A DNA stretch of 64,000 nucleotides from Salimicrobium flavidum (lineage in GTDB: Bacteria; Bacillota; Bacilli; Bacillales; Halobacillaceae): positions 332,906 to 396,905 of the forward strand of contig NZ_FTOC01000002.1 of NCBI RefSeq assembly GCF_900156645.1, in the 5' to 3' direction. Shown here piece by piece: positions 22,182-31,113 of this stretch. The translations under genes were made by a program, and so were the position numbers. Within the stretch, counting starts at the first letter, position 1. Each line of letters begins with the position of its first letter. The notes under the pieces were generated by a model. The model saw only the letters and a list, made by a program, of their open reading frames with translations, searched no databases and was not told the origin of the DNA.

Positions 22182-25100
22182 ATGAAGCTCATCCAGACGT
22201 CCATCAACCGTCCCGTCGGTGTCATCATGATCGTTGCGGCGATTATCGCCCTCGGTTTCGTCTCGCTCCGCAACCTGACGATCGATCTGTATCCGGATAT
22301 CGATCTCCCGGTCGCTGTCGTATCGACGACGTATGAGGAAGCGGCACCGCAGGATGTGGAACAGCTCGTCAGCCGGCCAGTGGAAGGAGCGGTCAGCTCC
22401 CTCGAAGGACTCGAAGTGCTCCAGTCCCAGTCCCAACAGGGCGCTTCACTCATTTTCATGCAGTTCTCGACCGGGGTCGACCTCGACAGTGCTTTGCTTG
22501 AGGTGAGGGAAGCGGTGTCCCAGGTCTCAGGCGTACTCCCGGAAAATGCCGGAGAGCCGAATGTGCTACGCTTCGATCCGCAGGCGCTGCCGATCATGAC
22601 GATCGGTCTCTCCGGCGATACGCCGCAGGAACTTCAGCAGATCGCTGAAGACCAGCTCGTCCCCTACCTGGAGCGACAGGGCGGGGTAGCTTCCATTTCC
22701 ATCGAAGGCGGCCGCACGGAAGAGGTGCAGATTGAAATCGACCGGGCCGAACTGGCGGGCCTCGGCCTCGATGCCCAGTCGATCGTCCAGACGCTGAACG
22801 CCTCGAACCAGGCCGCGACCGCCGGTTCCGTAGATAAAGGGGATAAAGACATACGCATCCGCGTCAACGGCGAATTCGAATCGGTCGATGATATAAAGGA
22901 TACGGTGATTACGACGGAGGCGGGCGACCGGCTCAAGCTCGATCAGATCGCCACCGTGGAAAAAAGGATCGAGGATACCGGCACCGTTTCCGAAGTGAAC
23001 GATGAGACGGCCGTCGTCCTGTCCGCCCTCAAAAAGACCGACGCCAATACGGTGGAGACGGCGGATAACATCCGGGCCGCGATGGAAGAAGTCGCGCCCG
23101 ATCTGCCGGACGATGTACAGATGGAGACGGTGCTCGATACGTCCGAATTCATCAAAGTATCGATCAACAGCGTCATCATGAATATTCTCATCGGTGGACT
23201 GTTCGCAATCGCCGTACTTCTTCTGTTTCTGAAAAGTATCCGCGCGACGCTCGTCATCGGGATTTCGATTCCGATCGCGATCATTTCGACGTTCACCCTC
23301 ATGTATTTCACCGGTGAAACGCTGAACGTCCTGACGATGGGGGGGCTCGCGCTCGGTATCGGTATGATGGTCGACAGTTCGATCGTCATTCTCGAAAATA
23401 TCGTCCGCTACCGTCAGCTCGGCTACTCGATGAAGGAAGCTTCGAAAACGGGAGCGACAGAGCTCGCACCCGCCGTCATCGCTTCGGCGACCACGACCCT
23501 CGTCGTATTTTTGCCGATCATGCTGGTGGAGGGGATCGCGTCCGAGCTGTTTACGCCGCTCGCGCTCACGATCTCCTTCGCCCTCATCGCCTCCCTTGCC
23601 GTTTCGGTCACGCTCATTCCGATGCTGTCGTCGAAACTTCTCACCAAAGCGATGCAGGACGGGAAGCGGTACTGGTTCGATAATCTCCTTGGAAAAGTGA
23701 ACCGCGGCTATCAGCGGGTTCTCCGCAAGGTGCTGAAATTCCGTAAGACGACCGTTTTCGCTACCATCCTCGCCGTTGCGGGGAGTATCGCTCTCATCCC
23801 GTTGATCGGGACCTCGTTCATTCCGGACTCCGACCAGGGACAGATCGAAATCGACGTCAGCCTGGAACGAGGCACCGCCCTTCAGGAAACGGAAAAAGTG
23901 ACTTCGGCGATCAGCGAGCGACTCGAAGGGTTCGGAGATGTCATCGACGTCCACTACCTGTCGATCGGAAGCGGGGAAATGGGACTTGCCGGAGGAAGCT
24001 CGGACCGGGCCAGCTACACGATCCAGCTCATAGACCCCGGGGAAAGGGAACGCTCGACCCGGGAAGTGATGGAAGACATCGACGCTGAGCTCCAGTCGGT
24101 AGTGGGTGCCGAAGTGGAAGTGACAGAAATGTCGGCGGGGCTCGGTACCGGTTCTCCGATCCAGGTGCAGCTGAACGGCCAGGAGAATGAAGTGCTCAAT
24201 GAACTCGCCGATCAGGTCGTCTTCATGATCGAGGACATCGAAGGTATCGTCGCTCCTTCCTCTTCCACCGAAGACTCCGAGCCGCAGCTCGATATCGATG
24301 TCGACCCGTCCAAAGCGAGTGCTTACGGCCTCACCGAACAGCAGGTGATCTCTGACGTGCAGCTTATGTTCCAGGGCCAGACGGCGACGAGATATCGAGA
24401 AGACGGGGAGGAGATTGAAGTACGTCTCGTCACACCGGTCGATGAAAATTCAAGCGTAGCCGATCTCGAGAGCGCGCCGATCCGGAGTGCGACCGGCGAA
24501 TTGATTCCGCTTTCCTCGATTGCGGAGATTGAACAGATCGAAGGACCGGTCACCCTGCTCCGGGAAAATCAGCAGCCGCAGGTCAACGTCACCGCGGACA
24601 TCGGAGAACGCGACCTCGGCAGTGTCACCGCTGATGTGGAAGAAGAACTCGAACAGCTCAATTTCCCGGAAGGCTACACGTATGAAGTCGGCGGGCAGGC
24701 CCAGGACATGGAAGAAGCGTTCGGCGATTTGTCCGTCGCGCTGATGTTTTCGCTCTTCCTCGTCTATGCGGTCATGGCCGTACAGTTCGAGAACTTCCTG
24801 TTCCCGTTCATCATCATGTTCAGCTTGCCGGCGACCGTCGTCGGTGTGGCCGGAGGCCTGTTCATCACCGGCCTGCCGCTCAGCCTGCCTGCTTTCGTCG
24901 GGGTGATCATGCTCGCCGGGATCGTCGTCAACAACGCCATCGTCCTCGTCGACTACATCAATATTCTGAGGCGGCGATCCTACAGCAGGTATGACGCGAT
25001 TTTAGAAGCGGGACCGAACCGTCTTCGCCCGATTCTGATGACGACGGTCACCACCGTCCTCGGGATGGTCCCGCTCGCCCTCGGTATCGGCCAGGGAGCG

Positions 25101-25247
25101 GAAGCCCAGCAGCCGCTGGCGGTGACGATCATTTTCGGCCTTACCGTCTCCAGCTTTTTCACCCTTGTGCTCATCCCGGTCGTCTATACCTATTTCGACG
25201 ACCTTTCGGTGAAAATCAGCGGCTTTTTCCGAAAACGTGTAGAATGA
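22182..25247 (+). CDS. RND family efflux transporter (AcrB/SwrC-like)
   Basis: A 1021-residue inner-membrane proton-driven exporter with the RND layout: TM1, a large extracytoplasmic domain, TM2-7, a second large domain and TM8-12. Motif A is [20 protein letters not shown] near residue 390, and the second half has [21 protein letters not shown]. The closest function I can infer is that of B. subtilis SwrC (surfactin and lipophilic drug export). It starts immediately after the adaptor's stop. No outer-membrane partner is expected in a Gram-positive. The region is GC-rich relative to the S-layer genes. Confidence 0.92.
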   Translation: MKLIQTSINRPVGVIMIVAAIIALGFVSLRNLTIDLYPDIDLPVAVVSTTYEEAAPQDVEQLVSRPVEGAVSSLEGLEVLQSQSQQGASLIFMQFSTGVDLDSALLEVREAVSQVSGVLPENAGEPNVLRFDPQALPIMTIGLSGDTPQELQQIAEDQLVPYLERQGGVASISIEGGRTEEVQIEIDRAELAGLGLDAQSIVQTLNASNQAATAGSVDKGDKDIRIRVNGEFESVDDIKDTVITTEAGDRLKLDQIATVEKRIEDTGTVSEVNDETAVVLSALKKTDANTVETADNIRAAMEEVAPDLPDDVQMETVLDTSEFIKVSINSVIMNILIGGLFAIAVLLLFLKSIRATLVIGISIPIAIISTFTLMYFTGETLNVLTMGGLALGIGMMVDSSIVILENIVRYRQLGYSMKEASKTGATELAPAVIASATTTLVVFLPIMLVEGIASELFTPLALTISFALIASLAVSVTLIPMLSSKLLTKAMQDGKRYWFDNLLGKVNRGYQRVLRKVLKFRKTTVFATILAVAGSIALIPLIGTSFIPDSDQGQIEIDVSLERGTALQETEKVTSAISERLEGFGDVIDVHYLSIGSGEMGLAGGSSDRASYTIQLIDPGERERSTREVMEDIDAELQSVVGAEVEVTEMSAGLGTGSPIQVQLNGQENEVLNELADQVVFMIEDIEGIVAPSSSTEDSEPQLDIDVDPSKASAYGLTEQQVISDVQLMFQGQTATRYREDGEEIEVRLVTPVDENSSVADLESAPIRSATGELIPLSSIAEIEQIEGPVTLLRENQQPQVNVTADIGERDLGSVTADVEEELEQLNFPEGYTYEVGGQAQDMEEAFGDLSVALMFSLFLVYAVMAVQFENFLFPFIIMFSLPATVVGVAGGLFITGLPLSLPAFVGVIMLAGIVVNNAIVLVDYINILRRRSYSRYDAILEAGPNRLRPILMTTVTTVLGMVPLALGIGQGAEAQQPLAVTIIFGLTVSSFFTLVLIPVVYTYFDDLSVKISGFFRKRVE

Positions 25248-25313
25248 ATCACAATTCAACGTTTTAAAAAAGTTTTGCCCAGGGAACTTGTTCCTAGTAA
25301 GGAGGAATTATTT

Positions 25314-26453
25314 ATGAAAAAAAGAACGTTACTACTTACAGGCGCACTCGCCGCCACTTCAGCCATGAGTGTGCAGGCGGATGATCACAATGCGTCGGAA
25401 GCATTTCCGGACATATCGGAGGACATGAGACATTATCAGGCAATCGATGCTTTGTATCAGAATGGCATCGTGAGCGGGTTTGATGACGGCACCTTCCGTC
25501 CCAATGATTCACTGACGAGAATCGAAGCGGCGCTCATGCTTGAGAGCGCGCTGAACCTCGAGTTCGATGGCGAAGTCAGTCACCATTTTGACGATGTACC
25601 TGAAGCGTACAATGAAGTCGTCGATATGGTGTATGAAGAAGGGATTTTCGAAGGGTACGGCCCGGACGAATTCGGGACGCGCGATGAACTGACGAGGGAC
25701 CAGATGGCGAAGGTCCTCGTCGAAGCATATGGTCTTGAAGTAGAGGGAGTACCGACCGTCCACTTTGATGACCGCGCGGAAACGTCACTCAAGGAATATC
25801 TCGATGCCGCTTATCACTTCGGTGTGGCAAACGGGTATCCGAACCATAACTTCGGTGTAGGGGATGAAATCAAGCGTCAGGATTTCTCCGCGATGCTGTA
25901 TAACGCGATGAACATCGAAGACACGGAATATCAGGCCCAGACTCAGCTGAGATATTATCAGCCGGCCGACTTCCTCAAAGGTGGTCAGGAAGCGCTCGAT
26001 GAAGTTGCAGCAGGTGGAGCGCTTTACGATACGCGCCTGATGCTCGGTCAATACTTCCCGACGGTGACCCTTGAATATGGAAACCCTGACGAACAGGTGA
26101 ACATCGAAGGGCCGCTTCAAAGATACGGGAATATCTACCTCGGTCTTCAGGGCACCAACGATGACGAGGCGGATGAGCTCGTCGACAGTGTCGCCTGGTT
26201 TGCAGAGCCTGAGGAAACTTCAGATTCGACGCTCGCTGAGGTCGTAGCAGCACTCGGGGAACCGGATGACATCTATAACAATAATCTGTTCGGCGGTGTC
26301 ACGTATCAATATGAGGCCGGAGATTATTTTGTAGCCTTCACCGCAGAGGGTGATCATCAGGTGACTACGAAGGACAGTGGCGAAGTCATCATCGAAGAGG
26401 TCGATGAGTCCGCGAAAGTCGATGTATTCGATCTTCGTCATGACCGGGAATAA
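25314..26453 (+). CDS. SLH-domain surface protein, paralogue 1
   Basis: A 379-residue exported acidic protein. The signal peptide MKKRTLLLTGALAATSAMSVQA is followed by three SLH domains (about residues 30-90, 95-150 and 155-210; motifs FDDGTFRPNDSLTRIEAALML and FGVGDEIKRQDFSAMLYNAM). The C-terminal 160 residues resemble the DUF4309/YjgB type (LEYGNPDEQ, AALGEPDDIY). SLH domains bind pyruvylated wall polymer. AAGGAGG precedes the ATG; a GGAAC/GTTCC palindrome lies 20 bases upstream. It is the first of three tandem copies. Confidence 0.88.
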   Translation: MKKRTLLLTGALAATSAMSVQADDHNASEAFPDISEDMRHYQAIDALYQNGIVSGFDDGTFRPNDSLTRIEAALMLESALNLEFDGEVSHHFDDVPEAYNEVVDMVYEEGIFEGYGPDEFGTRDELTRDQMAKVLVEAYGLEVEGVPTVHFDDRAETSLKEYLDAAYHFGVANGYPNHNFGVGDEIKRQDFSAMLYNAMNIEDTEYQAQTQLRYYQPADFLKGGQEALDEVAAGGALYDTRLMLGQYFPTVTLEYGNPDEQVNIEGPLQRYGNIYLGLQGTNDDEADELVDSVAWFAEPEETSDSTLAEVVAALGEPDDIYNNNLFGGVTYQYEAGDYFVAFTAEGDHQVTTKDSGEVIIEEVDESAKVDVFDLRHDRE

Positions 26454-26463
26454 TCAGTAAAGG

Positions 26464-26497
26464 AAAGCCTTCCACATCGGGTGGGAGGCTTTTTTTC
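26464..26497 (+). terminator. Terminator of SLH paralogue 1
   Basis: AAGCCTTCCAC pairs with GTGGGAGGCTT around ATCGG, then a T run. A near copy follows paralogue 2, so the duplication included gene and terminator. Confidence 0.92.
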
Positions 26498-26579
26498 GAA
26501 AAGAAAAATATTTATATGTATATTCATGTTTAGAAAGCGTTTTATCATGGGAAACTTTTTTATTAAGGAGGGAATTTTC

Positions 26580-27722
26580 ATGAAAAAACGAACTGCATTA
26601 CTTACCGGCGCACTTGCCGCCACGTCGGTGATGAGTGTGCAGGCGGATGATCACAACGCATCGGAAGCATTCCCTGATATTTCGGAAAACATGGGGCACT
26701 ATCAGGCTATCAACGTTTTGTACCAGCAGGGTGTAGTCAACGGATTTGATGACGGAACCTTCCGGCCGGATGCATCGCTCACGAGGATCGAAGCGGCGCT
26801 CATGCTCGAGCGGGCGCTGAACCTAGAGTTCGACGGGGAGGTCAGTCATGATTTCGACGACGTGCCGGAAGCGTACAACGAAGTCGTAGATATGGTATAT
26901 GAAGAAGGGATTTTCGAAGGGTATAGTTCGGATGAATTCGGTACGCGTGATGAGCTGACGAGGGAACAGATGGCGAAAGTCCTCGTCGAAGCCTACGGAC
27001 TGCAGGTAGACGGAGTACCTACGGTCCATTTCGATGACCGCAGCGAAACGTCACTCAAAGAATACCTCGATGCCGTCTATCACTTTGGAGTGGCCGAGGG
27101 GTATCCGAACCATAACTTCGGTATAGGGGATGAGATCAAGCGTCAGGATTTCTCGGCGATGCTGTACAATGCGATGAATGTGGAAGATACGGACTATGAA
27201 GCAGAGACGCAGCTCAGTTATTATCGACCGGAAGACTTTCTGAAAGGCGGCCAGGAAGCCCTCGATGAAGTCGAAGCGGGTGGAGCGCTTTACGATACAC
27301 GTCTGATGCTCGGGCAATACTTCCCGACGGTGACTCTCGAATACGGCGATCCGGATGAGCAGGTCTATATCGAAGGACCGCGGGAACGTTACGGAGATAT
27401 CTATCTCGGCATCCAGGGCATGAATGATGATGAGGCGGATGAACTCGTAAACAGCATCGCCTGGTTCGCGGACTCCGAAGACTCCTCAGACGCGACCCTT
27501 GCTGACGTACAGGCAGCGCTCGGGGAGCCGGATGAGGTGTATTATAACGAATTATTCGACGGTGTCTCCTACCGCTACAACGAAGGGGACTATTTCGTTT
27601 CCTTCAACGGAGACGGCGATCATCAGCTCTCAGAAGGGGAGGATGGTCTGACCCAGGTCGATGACATCGACGAAACCGCACAGCTCGACTTTTTCCAAGT
27701 GCGTTATCAGCCGGAGAGATAA
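26580..27722 (+). CDS. SLH-domain surface protein, paralogue 2
   Basis: A 380-residue tandem paralogue of the preceding gene, with the same signal peptide (MKKRTALLTGALAATSVMSVQA), three SLH domains and the DUF4309-like C-terminus. Most differences are conservative or synonymous. The ATG at 26580 follows AAGGAGGGAA; an in-frame ATG at 26481 would destroy the signal peptide. Confidence 0.88.
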   Translation: MKKRTALLTGALAATSVMSVQADDHNASEAFPDISENMGHYQAINVLYQQGVVNGFDDGTFRPDASLTRIEAALMLERALNLEFDGEVSHDFDDVPEAYNEVVDMVYEEGIFEGYSSDEFGTRDELTREQMAKVLVEAYGLQVDGVPTVHFDDRSETSLKEYLDAVYHFGVAEGYPNHNFGIGDEIKRQDFSAMLYNAMNVEDTDYEAETQLSYYRPEDFLKGGQEALDEVEAGGALYDTRLMLGQYFPTVTLEYGDPDEQVYIEGPRERYGDIYLGIQGMNDDEADELVNSIAWFADSEDSSDATLADVQAALGEPDEVYYNELFDGVSYRYNEGDYFVSFNGDGDHQLSEGEDGLTQVDDIDETAQLDFFQVRYQPER

Positions 27723-27732
27723 AGGAATGAGA

Positions 27733-27763
27733 AGCCTTCCACAACGGGTGGGAGGCTTTTTTT
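27733..27763 (+). terminator. Terminator of SLH paralogue 2
   Basis: AAGCCTTCCAC pairs with GTGGGAGGCTT around AACGG, with seven T. Confidence 0.92.
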
Positions 27764-27847
27764 AATCCTTGATATTAATATTTGTATATCCGCTTTAGAA
27801 AGGGTATAGAAGGGGGAACATACTACGTAATAAGGAGGGGATTTTCC

Positions 27848-28968
27848 TTGAAGAAGAGGACTGTATTTCTCACTGGTGCACTTGCTGGGATGGCGGCGAT
27901 GAGCGTTCAGGCAGATGCGGAAGCATTCCCGGACATATCGGAAGACATGAGGCATTACCTGGCGATCGATACGTTGTATAAAGAGGGGATCATCAATGGA
28001 TTTGACGACGGAACCTTCCGTCCGAACGCCTCACTCACCAGAATCGAAGCGGTGCTCATGCTGGAGCGGGCGCTGAATCTCGAGTTCGACGGCGAAGTCA
28101 GTCACGATTTTGACGATGTACCTGAAGCGTATAACGAAGTCGTCGACATGCTGTATGAGGAAGGGATCTTTGAAGGGTATAGTTTGGATGAATTCGGTAC
28201 GTACGTATGACCAACTGACGAGGGAACAGATGGCGAAGGTCCTCGTCGAAGCGTAAGGGCTTCCAGGTGGAAGAAGTGCCGACGGTGTATTTCGGGGACC
28301 GTAACGAAACGTCACTGAAGGAATACCTGGACACCGCGTATCATTTCGGAGTGGCGATCGGATACCCGAACCATGACTTCGGCGTAGGAGATGACATCAA
28401 GCGTCAGGACTTCGCTGCGATGCTGTTCAACGCTATGAACCTCCAGGACACCGAATATCAGCCCCTTACCCAGCTCCGTGATTATCGACCGGTCGATTTC
28501 CTTAAAGGGGGAGACCGGGTGGTTCAGGAATTAGAGGAGGTTGGTGTCCTCCACGACACGCGTCTCCGGGTCGGGGAACTTTTCCGGACGGTGAAGCTTG
28601 AGTACGGAAATCCTGACGAACAGGTGTATATCGAAGGCCCGCGCGAACGGTACGGCGATAACTATCTCGGCATCCAGGGGACGAATGACGCTGATGAAAC
28701 CGTCGACAGTATCGCCTGGTTCCCGGGTGAGGACGGGACGGAAACGACCCTCGCGGATGTAGAAGCGGCACTCGTTGAGCCGGATGAGGTGTTCTACAAC
28801 GAGCTGTTTCCCGGCGTCACCTACAAATATGACGCTGGCGACTATTTCGTATCCTTCAACGGCGCCGGCGATCACCAGCTGACCGACTTGGATAACGGTC
28901 TAGTACAGATCGATGAAGTAGATGAATCAGCAACGCTGAATTTCTTCCAATTACGCTACCAGCAGTAA
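27848..28968 (+). pseudogene. SLH-domain surface protein, paralogue 3, frameshifted
   Basis: The third tandem copy starts with TTG at 27848 after AAGGAGGGG. Compared with paralogue 2, the second SLH domain carries a duplication of GTAC near 28198-28205 (+4 bases), a TAC to TAA stop near 28253, and one extra C near 28264 (CTTCCAG for CTTCAG). Removing these restores one frame through the DUF4309-like domain to 28968. Three separate lesions argue against a single sequencing error. It also lacks the DDHN segment after the signal peptide. Confidence 0.85.
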
Positions 28969-29230
28969 AGAAAGGGAAGTCCGGGACAAAGGTGGAGCAT
29001 CATCATAGAAAAACACGTCACTTTCGGTGGACACGGTCTCAAGGCCAACGTGATCAAGAGACCCTCTTCCCGCAGAAACCACCGTGTTTTTCTTCTTTTA
29101 TACACGGAGAGCAGTCTCGATGGTCTAGCCTTGAATCCGCCTATTCTTATCGTTCGTTTTACGGAAATGGAAATACCGAGGCAGAATCAGGTTTTATTTT
29201 TTACATAGAAAGGAATGGGAGTAAGTGTCA
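28969..29230. other. Non-coding gap with a degenerate inverted repeat
   Basis: GAAAAACACG and GGTGG (about 29007-29032) face CCAC and CGTGTTTTTC (about 29079-29095). The pattern resembles a worn family C element. No convincing gene is present in this gap. Confidence 0.4.
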
Positions 29231-29238
29231 TCGTTTAT

Positions 29239-29249
29239 GATATAGAACA
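29239..29249 (+). promoter_or_regulatory. Possible SinR-like operator, degenerate copy
   Basis: GATATAGAACA lies about 140 bases before the sinR-like gene. It matches 10 of the 13 positions of the motif repeated at 29326 and 29798. Confidence 0.35.
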
Positions 29250-29325
29250 ACTTAACACTGCTTATTTTTAGGAAAAAAGTAGTATTTTTTGGGAAGTTCA
29301 CAATCTATTTTCATGAAAACGGTAC

Positions 29326-29338
29326 TTTATATAGAACA
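29326..29338 (+). promoter_or_regulatory. Probable operator upstream of the sinR-like gene
   Basis: TTTATATAGAACA overlaps the expected -35 position of a promoter whose extended -10 TGCTATACT ends at 29360. The identical 13-mer occurs inverted at 29798-29810. Reverse-complemented, it contains GTTCTAT, close to the published SinR half site GTTCTYT, so autoregulation is plausible. Confidence 0.55.
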
Positions 29339-29384
29339 TTGCGCATGTATATGCTATACTTTGTTAGGAAAGAAGGTGAGAGAA

Positions 29385-29717
29385 ATGATTGGAGATCGTA
29401 TACAACATATCAGAAAAGACCGTGGCTTTTCGCTCTCCGAGTTGGCAGAAAGAGCAAACGTCGCCAAGTCGTATTTAAGCTCGATTGAGCGGAATATTCA
29501 GCAGAACCCATCCATCCTATTCTTAGAGAAAATCTCTAACGAACTCGACGTCTCGATCAATTATCTCCTGCATGGTGAGCAACAGGATATAAACGAACCG
29601 ATTGATGATGAATGGATCAACTTAGTGAAAGAAGCTATGAGCTCAGGTGTCTCGAAGGAACAGTTCCGTGACTATTTGGAGTTCAATAGATGGAAACTGA
29701 ATAAAACTGATGAGTAA
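29385..29717 (+). CDS. sinR: SinR-like transcriptional repressor
   Basis: A 110-residue DNA-binding protein. The XRE helix-turn-helix (about residues 17-36, SLSELAERANVAKSYLSSIE) is followed by a Sin dimerisation domain (about 74-104, DDEWINLVKEAMSSGVSKEQFRDYL). The domain order and length match SinR of B. subtilis (111 residues), which represses biofilm matrix genes. GAAGGTGAG precedes the ATG at 29385. No sinI-like antirepressor gene is adjacent. A paralogous SlrR-type role cannot be excluded. Confidence 0.85.
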   Translation: MIGDRIQHIRKDRGFSLSELAERANVAKSYLSSIERNIQQNPSILFLEKISNELDVSINYLLHGEQQDINEPIDDEWINLVKEAMSSGVSKEQFRDYLEFNRWKLNKTDE

Positions 29718-29752
29718 GTGTATCCGCATGGGATACACTTATTTTTTTACCA
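29718..29752 (+). terminator. Terminator of the sinR-like gene
   Basis: GTGTATCC and GGATACAC pair around GCAT, followed by a T-rich tract. Confidence 0.8.
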
Positions 29753-29769
29753 TAATTTTGATATAAAGT

Positions 29770-29798
29770 TTGACATATGACTTTATGAAGAATAATAT
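29770..29798 (+). promoter_or_regulatory. Strong sigma-A promoter upstream of the 39-residue gene
   Basis: TTGACA (29770-29775) and TAATAT (29793-29798) have a 17-base spacer. The inverted 13-mer TGTTCTATATAAA starts at the end of the -10, covering the likely transcription start, a position suited to repression by the SinR-like protein. Confidence 0.7.
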
Positions 29799-29810
29799 GT
29801 TCTATATAAA
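29798..29810 (-). promoter_or_regulatory. Inverted copy of the SinR-like operator
   Basis: Exact reverse complement of the 13-mer at 29326-29338, placed at the start site of the promoter at 29770. Confidence 0.55.
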
Positions 29811-29924
29811 GAATAGTTTAACCAAGGGCAAAATGGGAAATTGAAAAGAGGAGTTGGGAAAAGACAGATTTCCGGGAAAAATATGTATGATGCAGTGGTT
29901 TATGATATAATGTGGAAAGTTATT

Positions 29925-30060
29925 GAAAAACGCCCGAAAAATCAAAAAGTTTTCGAATATACTAGTAGACGAAGCAAGGCGCCCGCAGGAAATTTGTAGA
30001 AGGAGTCCTACAGGCGACCATTCGAACAAAAAGACAAAAGACGTGTAACGAAAAGGTGGG
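29925..30060 (+). other. Structured leader of the 39-residue gene
   Basis: CGCCCGCAGGA and TCCTACAGGCG (about 29972-30015) form a stem with a symmetric internal loop, enclosed by TTCGAAT and ATTCGAAC. A second -10-like TATAAT (29906-29911) precedes it. The leader from the promoter at 29770 would be about 250 bases, unusually long for so small a gene. Confidence 0.5.
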
Positions 30061-30064
30061 TATT

Positions 30065-30184
30065 ATGCAACAGTCGGATTACTTAAAAGAAATAATGGAG
30101 AATGTCATCCAGAAGGCCGAAACGTCTGAGTTGGCGAGCTCGCAGGATGTTATCAACCAGCTGATGCAGCTTCTTCAAAAGTAG
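30065..30184 (+). CDS. 39-residue peptide gene of unknown function
   Basis: It starts with ATG at 30065 after AAAAGGTGGG and ends with TAG at 30184, directly before a terminator. The product begins MQQSDYLKEIMENVIQKAE and is predicted to be two amphipathic helices with no membrane segment. Ribosome site, promoter and terminator together make a real gene likely. I do not recognise it; it has the size of an antirepressor such as SinI but not its sequence. Confidence 0.6.
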   Translation: MQQSDYLKEIMENVIQKAETSELASSQDVINQLMQLLQK

Positions 30185-30187
30185 TGA

Positions 30188-30224
30188 AAAGCGTCTCTTC
30201 TTCCATAAGGAGAGACGTTTTTTT
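30188..30224 (+). terminator. Terminator of the 39-residue gene
   Basis: GCGTCTCT pairs with AGAGACGT around TCTTCCATAAGG, then seven T. Confidence 0.9.
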
Positions 30225-30241
30225 ATTGGGAGAAATTATTT

Positions 30242-31045
30242 GAATGCTTTATGCGGTGCTTGGTTTCCTGAACTTCGTGTGAGCCCGGGATAAAATATGG
30301 TTATACGGAACTCGAGTAGTGTTGCGGCTCGTGAGCACCGCAATACGAAAAGAAATGAGGAGCTCACACCGAATCTACAACGCTTGAGCACCTCAAAACC
30401 CACCTGATCCAGCTTACGGCCTCCTTCGTTCAAAGACGGAGGAGGCCAGGATCATTTGAATGCATTTATGCGGTGCTCAGTTCTCTGAATCTCGCCTGAG
30501 CCCGGCATAAAATATGGTTATACGGAACTCGAGTAGTGTTGCGGCTCGTGAGCACCGCAATACAAAAAGAAATGAGGCGCTCACACCGAATCTCTAACGC
30601 TTGAGCACCTTATAACTCACCTGATCCAGCATACGCCTTCTTCGTCTAAAGACGGAGGAGGCCAAGAGCATTGAATGCATTTATGCGGTGCTCAGTTCTC
30701 TGAATCTCGCCTGAGCCCGGCATAAAATATAGTTATCCGGAACTCGGCCAGCGCACCACCCTGTGAGCACCGCAATATGAAAAGAAATGAGGAGCTCACC
30801 CCGAATCTACAGCCCCGAGTACGTCAAAACCCACCTTCCCACCTGCCCCTGCTAACGCCTCCAGGAGCATTTTAATGCCTTTATGCGGTGCTCAGCTCTT
30901 TGAATCTCGCCTGAGCCCGGGATAAAATATAATTATCCGGAACTCAGGCAGTGCGCCACCCTGTGAGCACCGCAATACAAAAAGAAATGAGGCGCTCACG
31001 CCAGATCCCCAACTCGAACACCTCAAAACCCACCTGAAGAGTCCT
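30242..31045 (+). repeat. Family A structured repeat, array 4 (4 units, covariant subtype)
   Basis: Units begin at 30242, 30458, 30673 and about 30873 (period about 215). The closing stem is GCGGTGCTC/GAGCACCGC instead of GCGGCGTTC/GAACGCCGC, so both arms changed together; in the first unit it reads GCGGTGCTT. The third hairpin is GCCTCC/GGAGGC around an altered loop. The AATACAAAAAGAAATGAGG spacer is kept. The array lies just past the terminator of the reverse-strand LtaS-like gene. Confidence 0.92.
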
Positions 31046-31053
31046 AAATCCAA

Positions 31054-31100
31054 ACAAAAAAGCGACACCCAAGCCGGACACACCAGCCTGAGCATCGCTC
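31054..31100 (-). terminator. Terminator of the LtaS-like gene
   Basis: On the reverse strand AGCGATGCTCAGGCT pairs imperfectly with a segment ending in GTGTCGCT, followed by six T. Confidence 0.65.
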
Positions 31101-31113
31101 ACATCCATATACA

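Noticed and set aside
21219..23954. Reverse-strand frames of 405 and 462 codons opposite the RND genes
   Set aside because: GC-rich coding DNA leaves the antisense frames open; the translations are low-complexity Arg/Asp-rich.
28992..29240. Small forward frame after the broken SLH gene
   Set aside because: No ribosome site, unusual composition, and it overlaps a degenerate inverted repeat.
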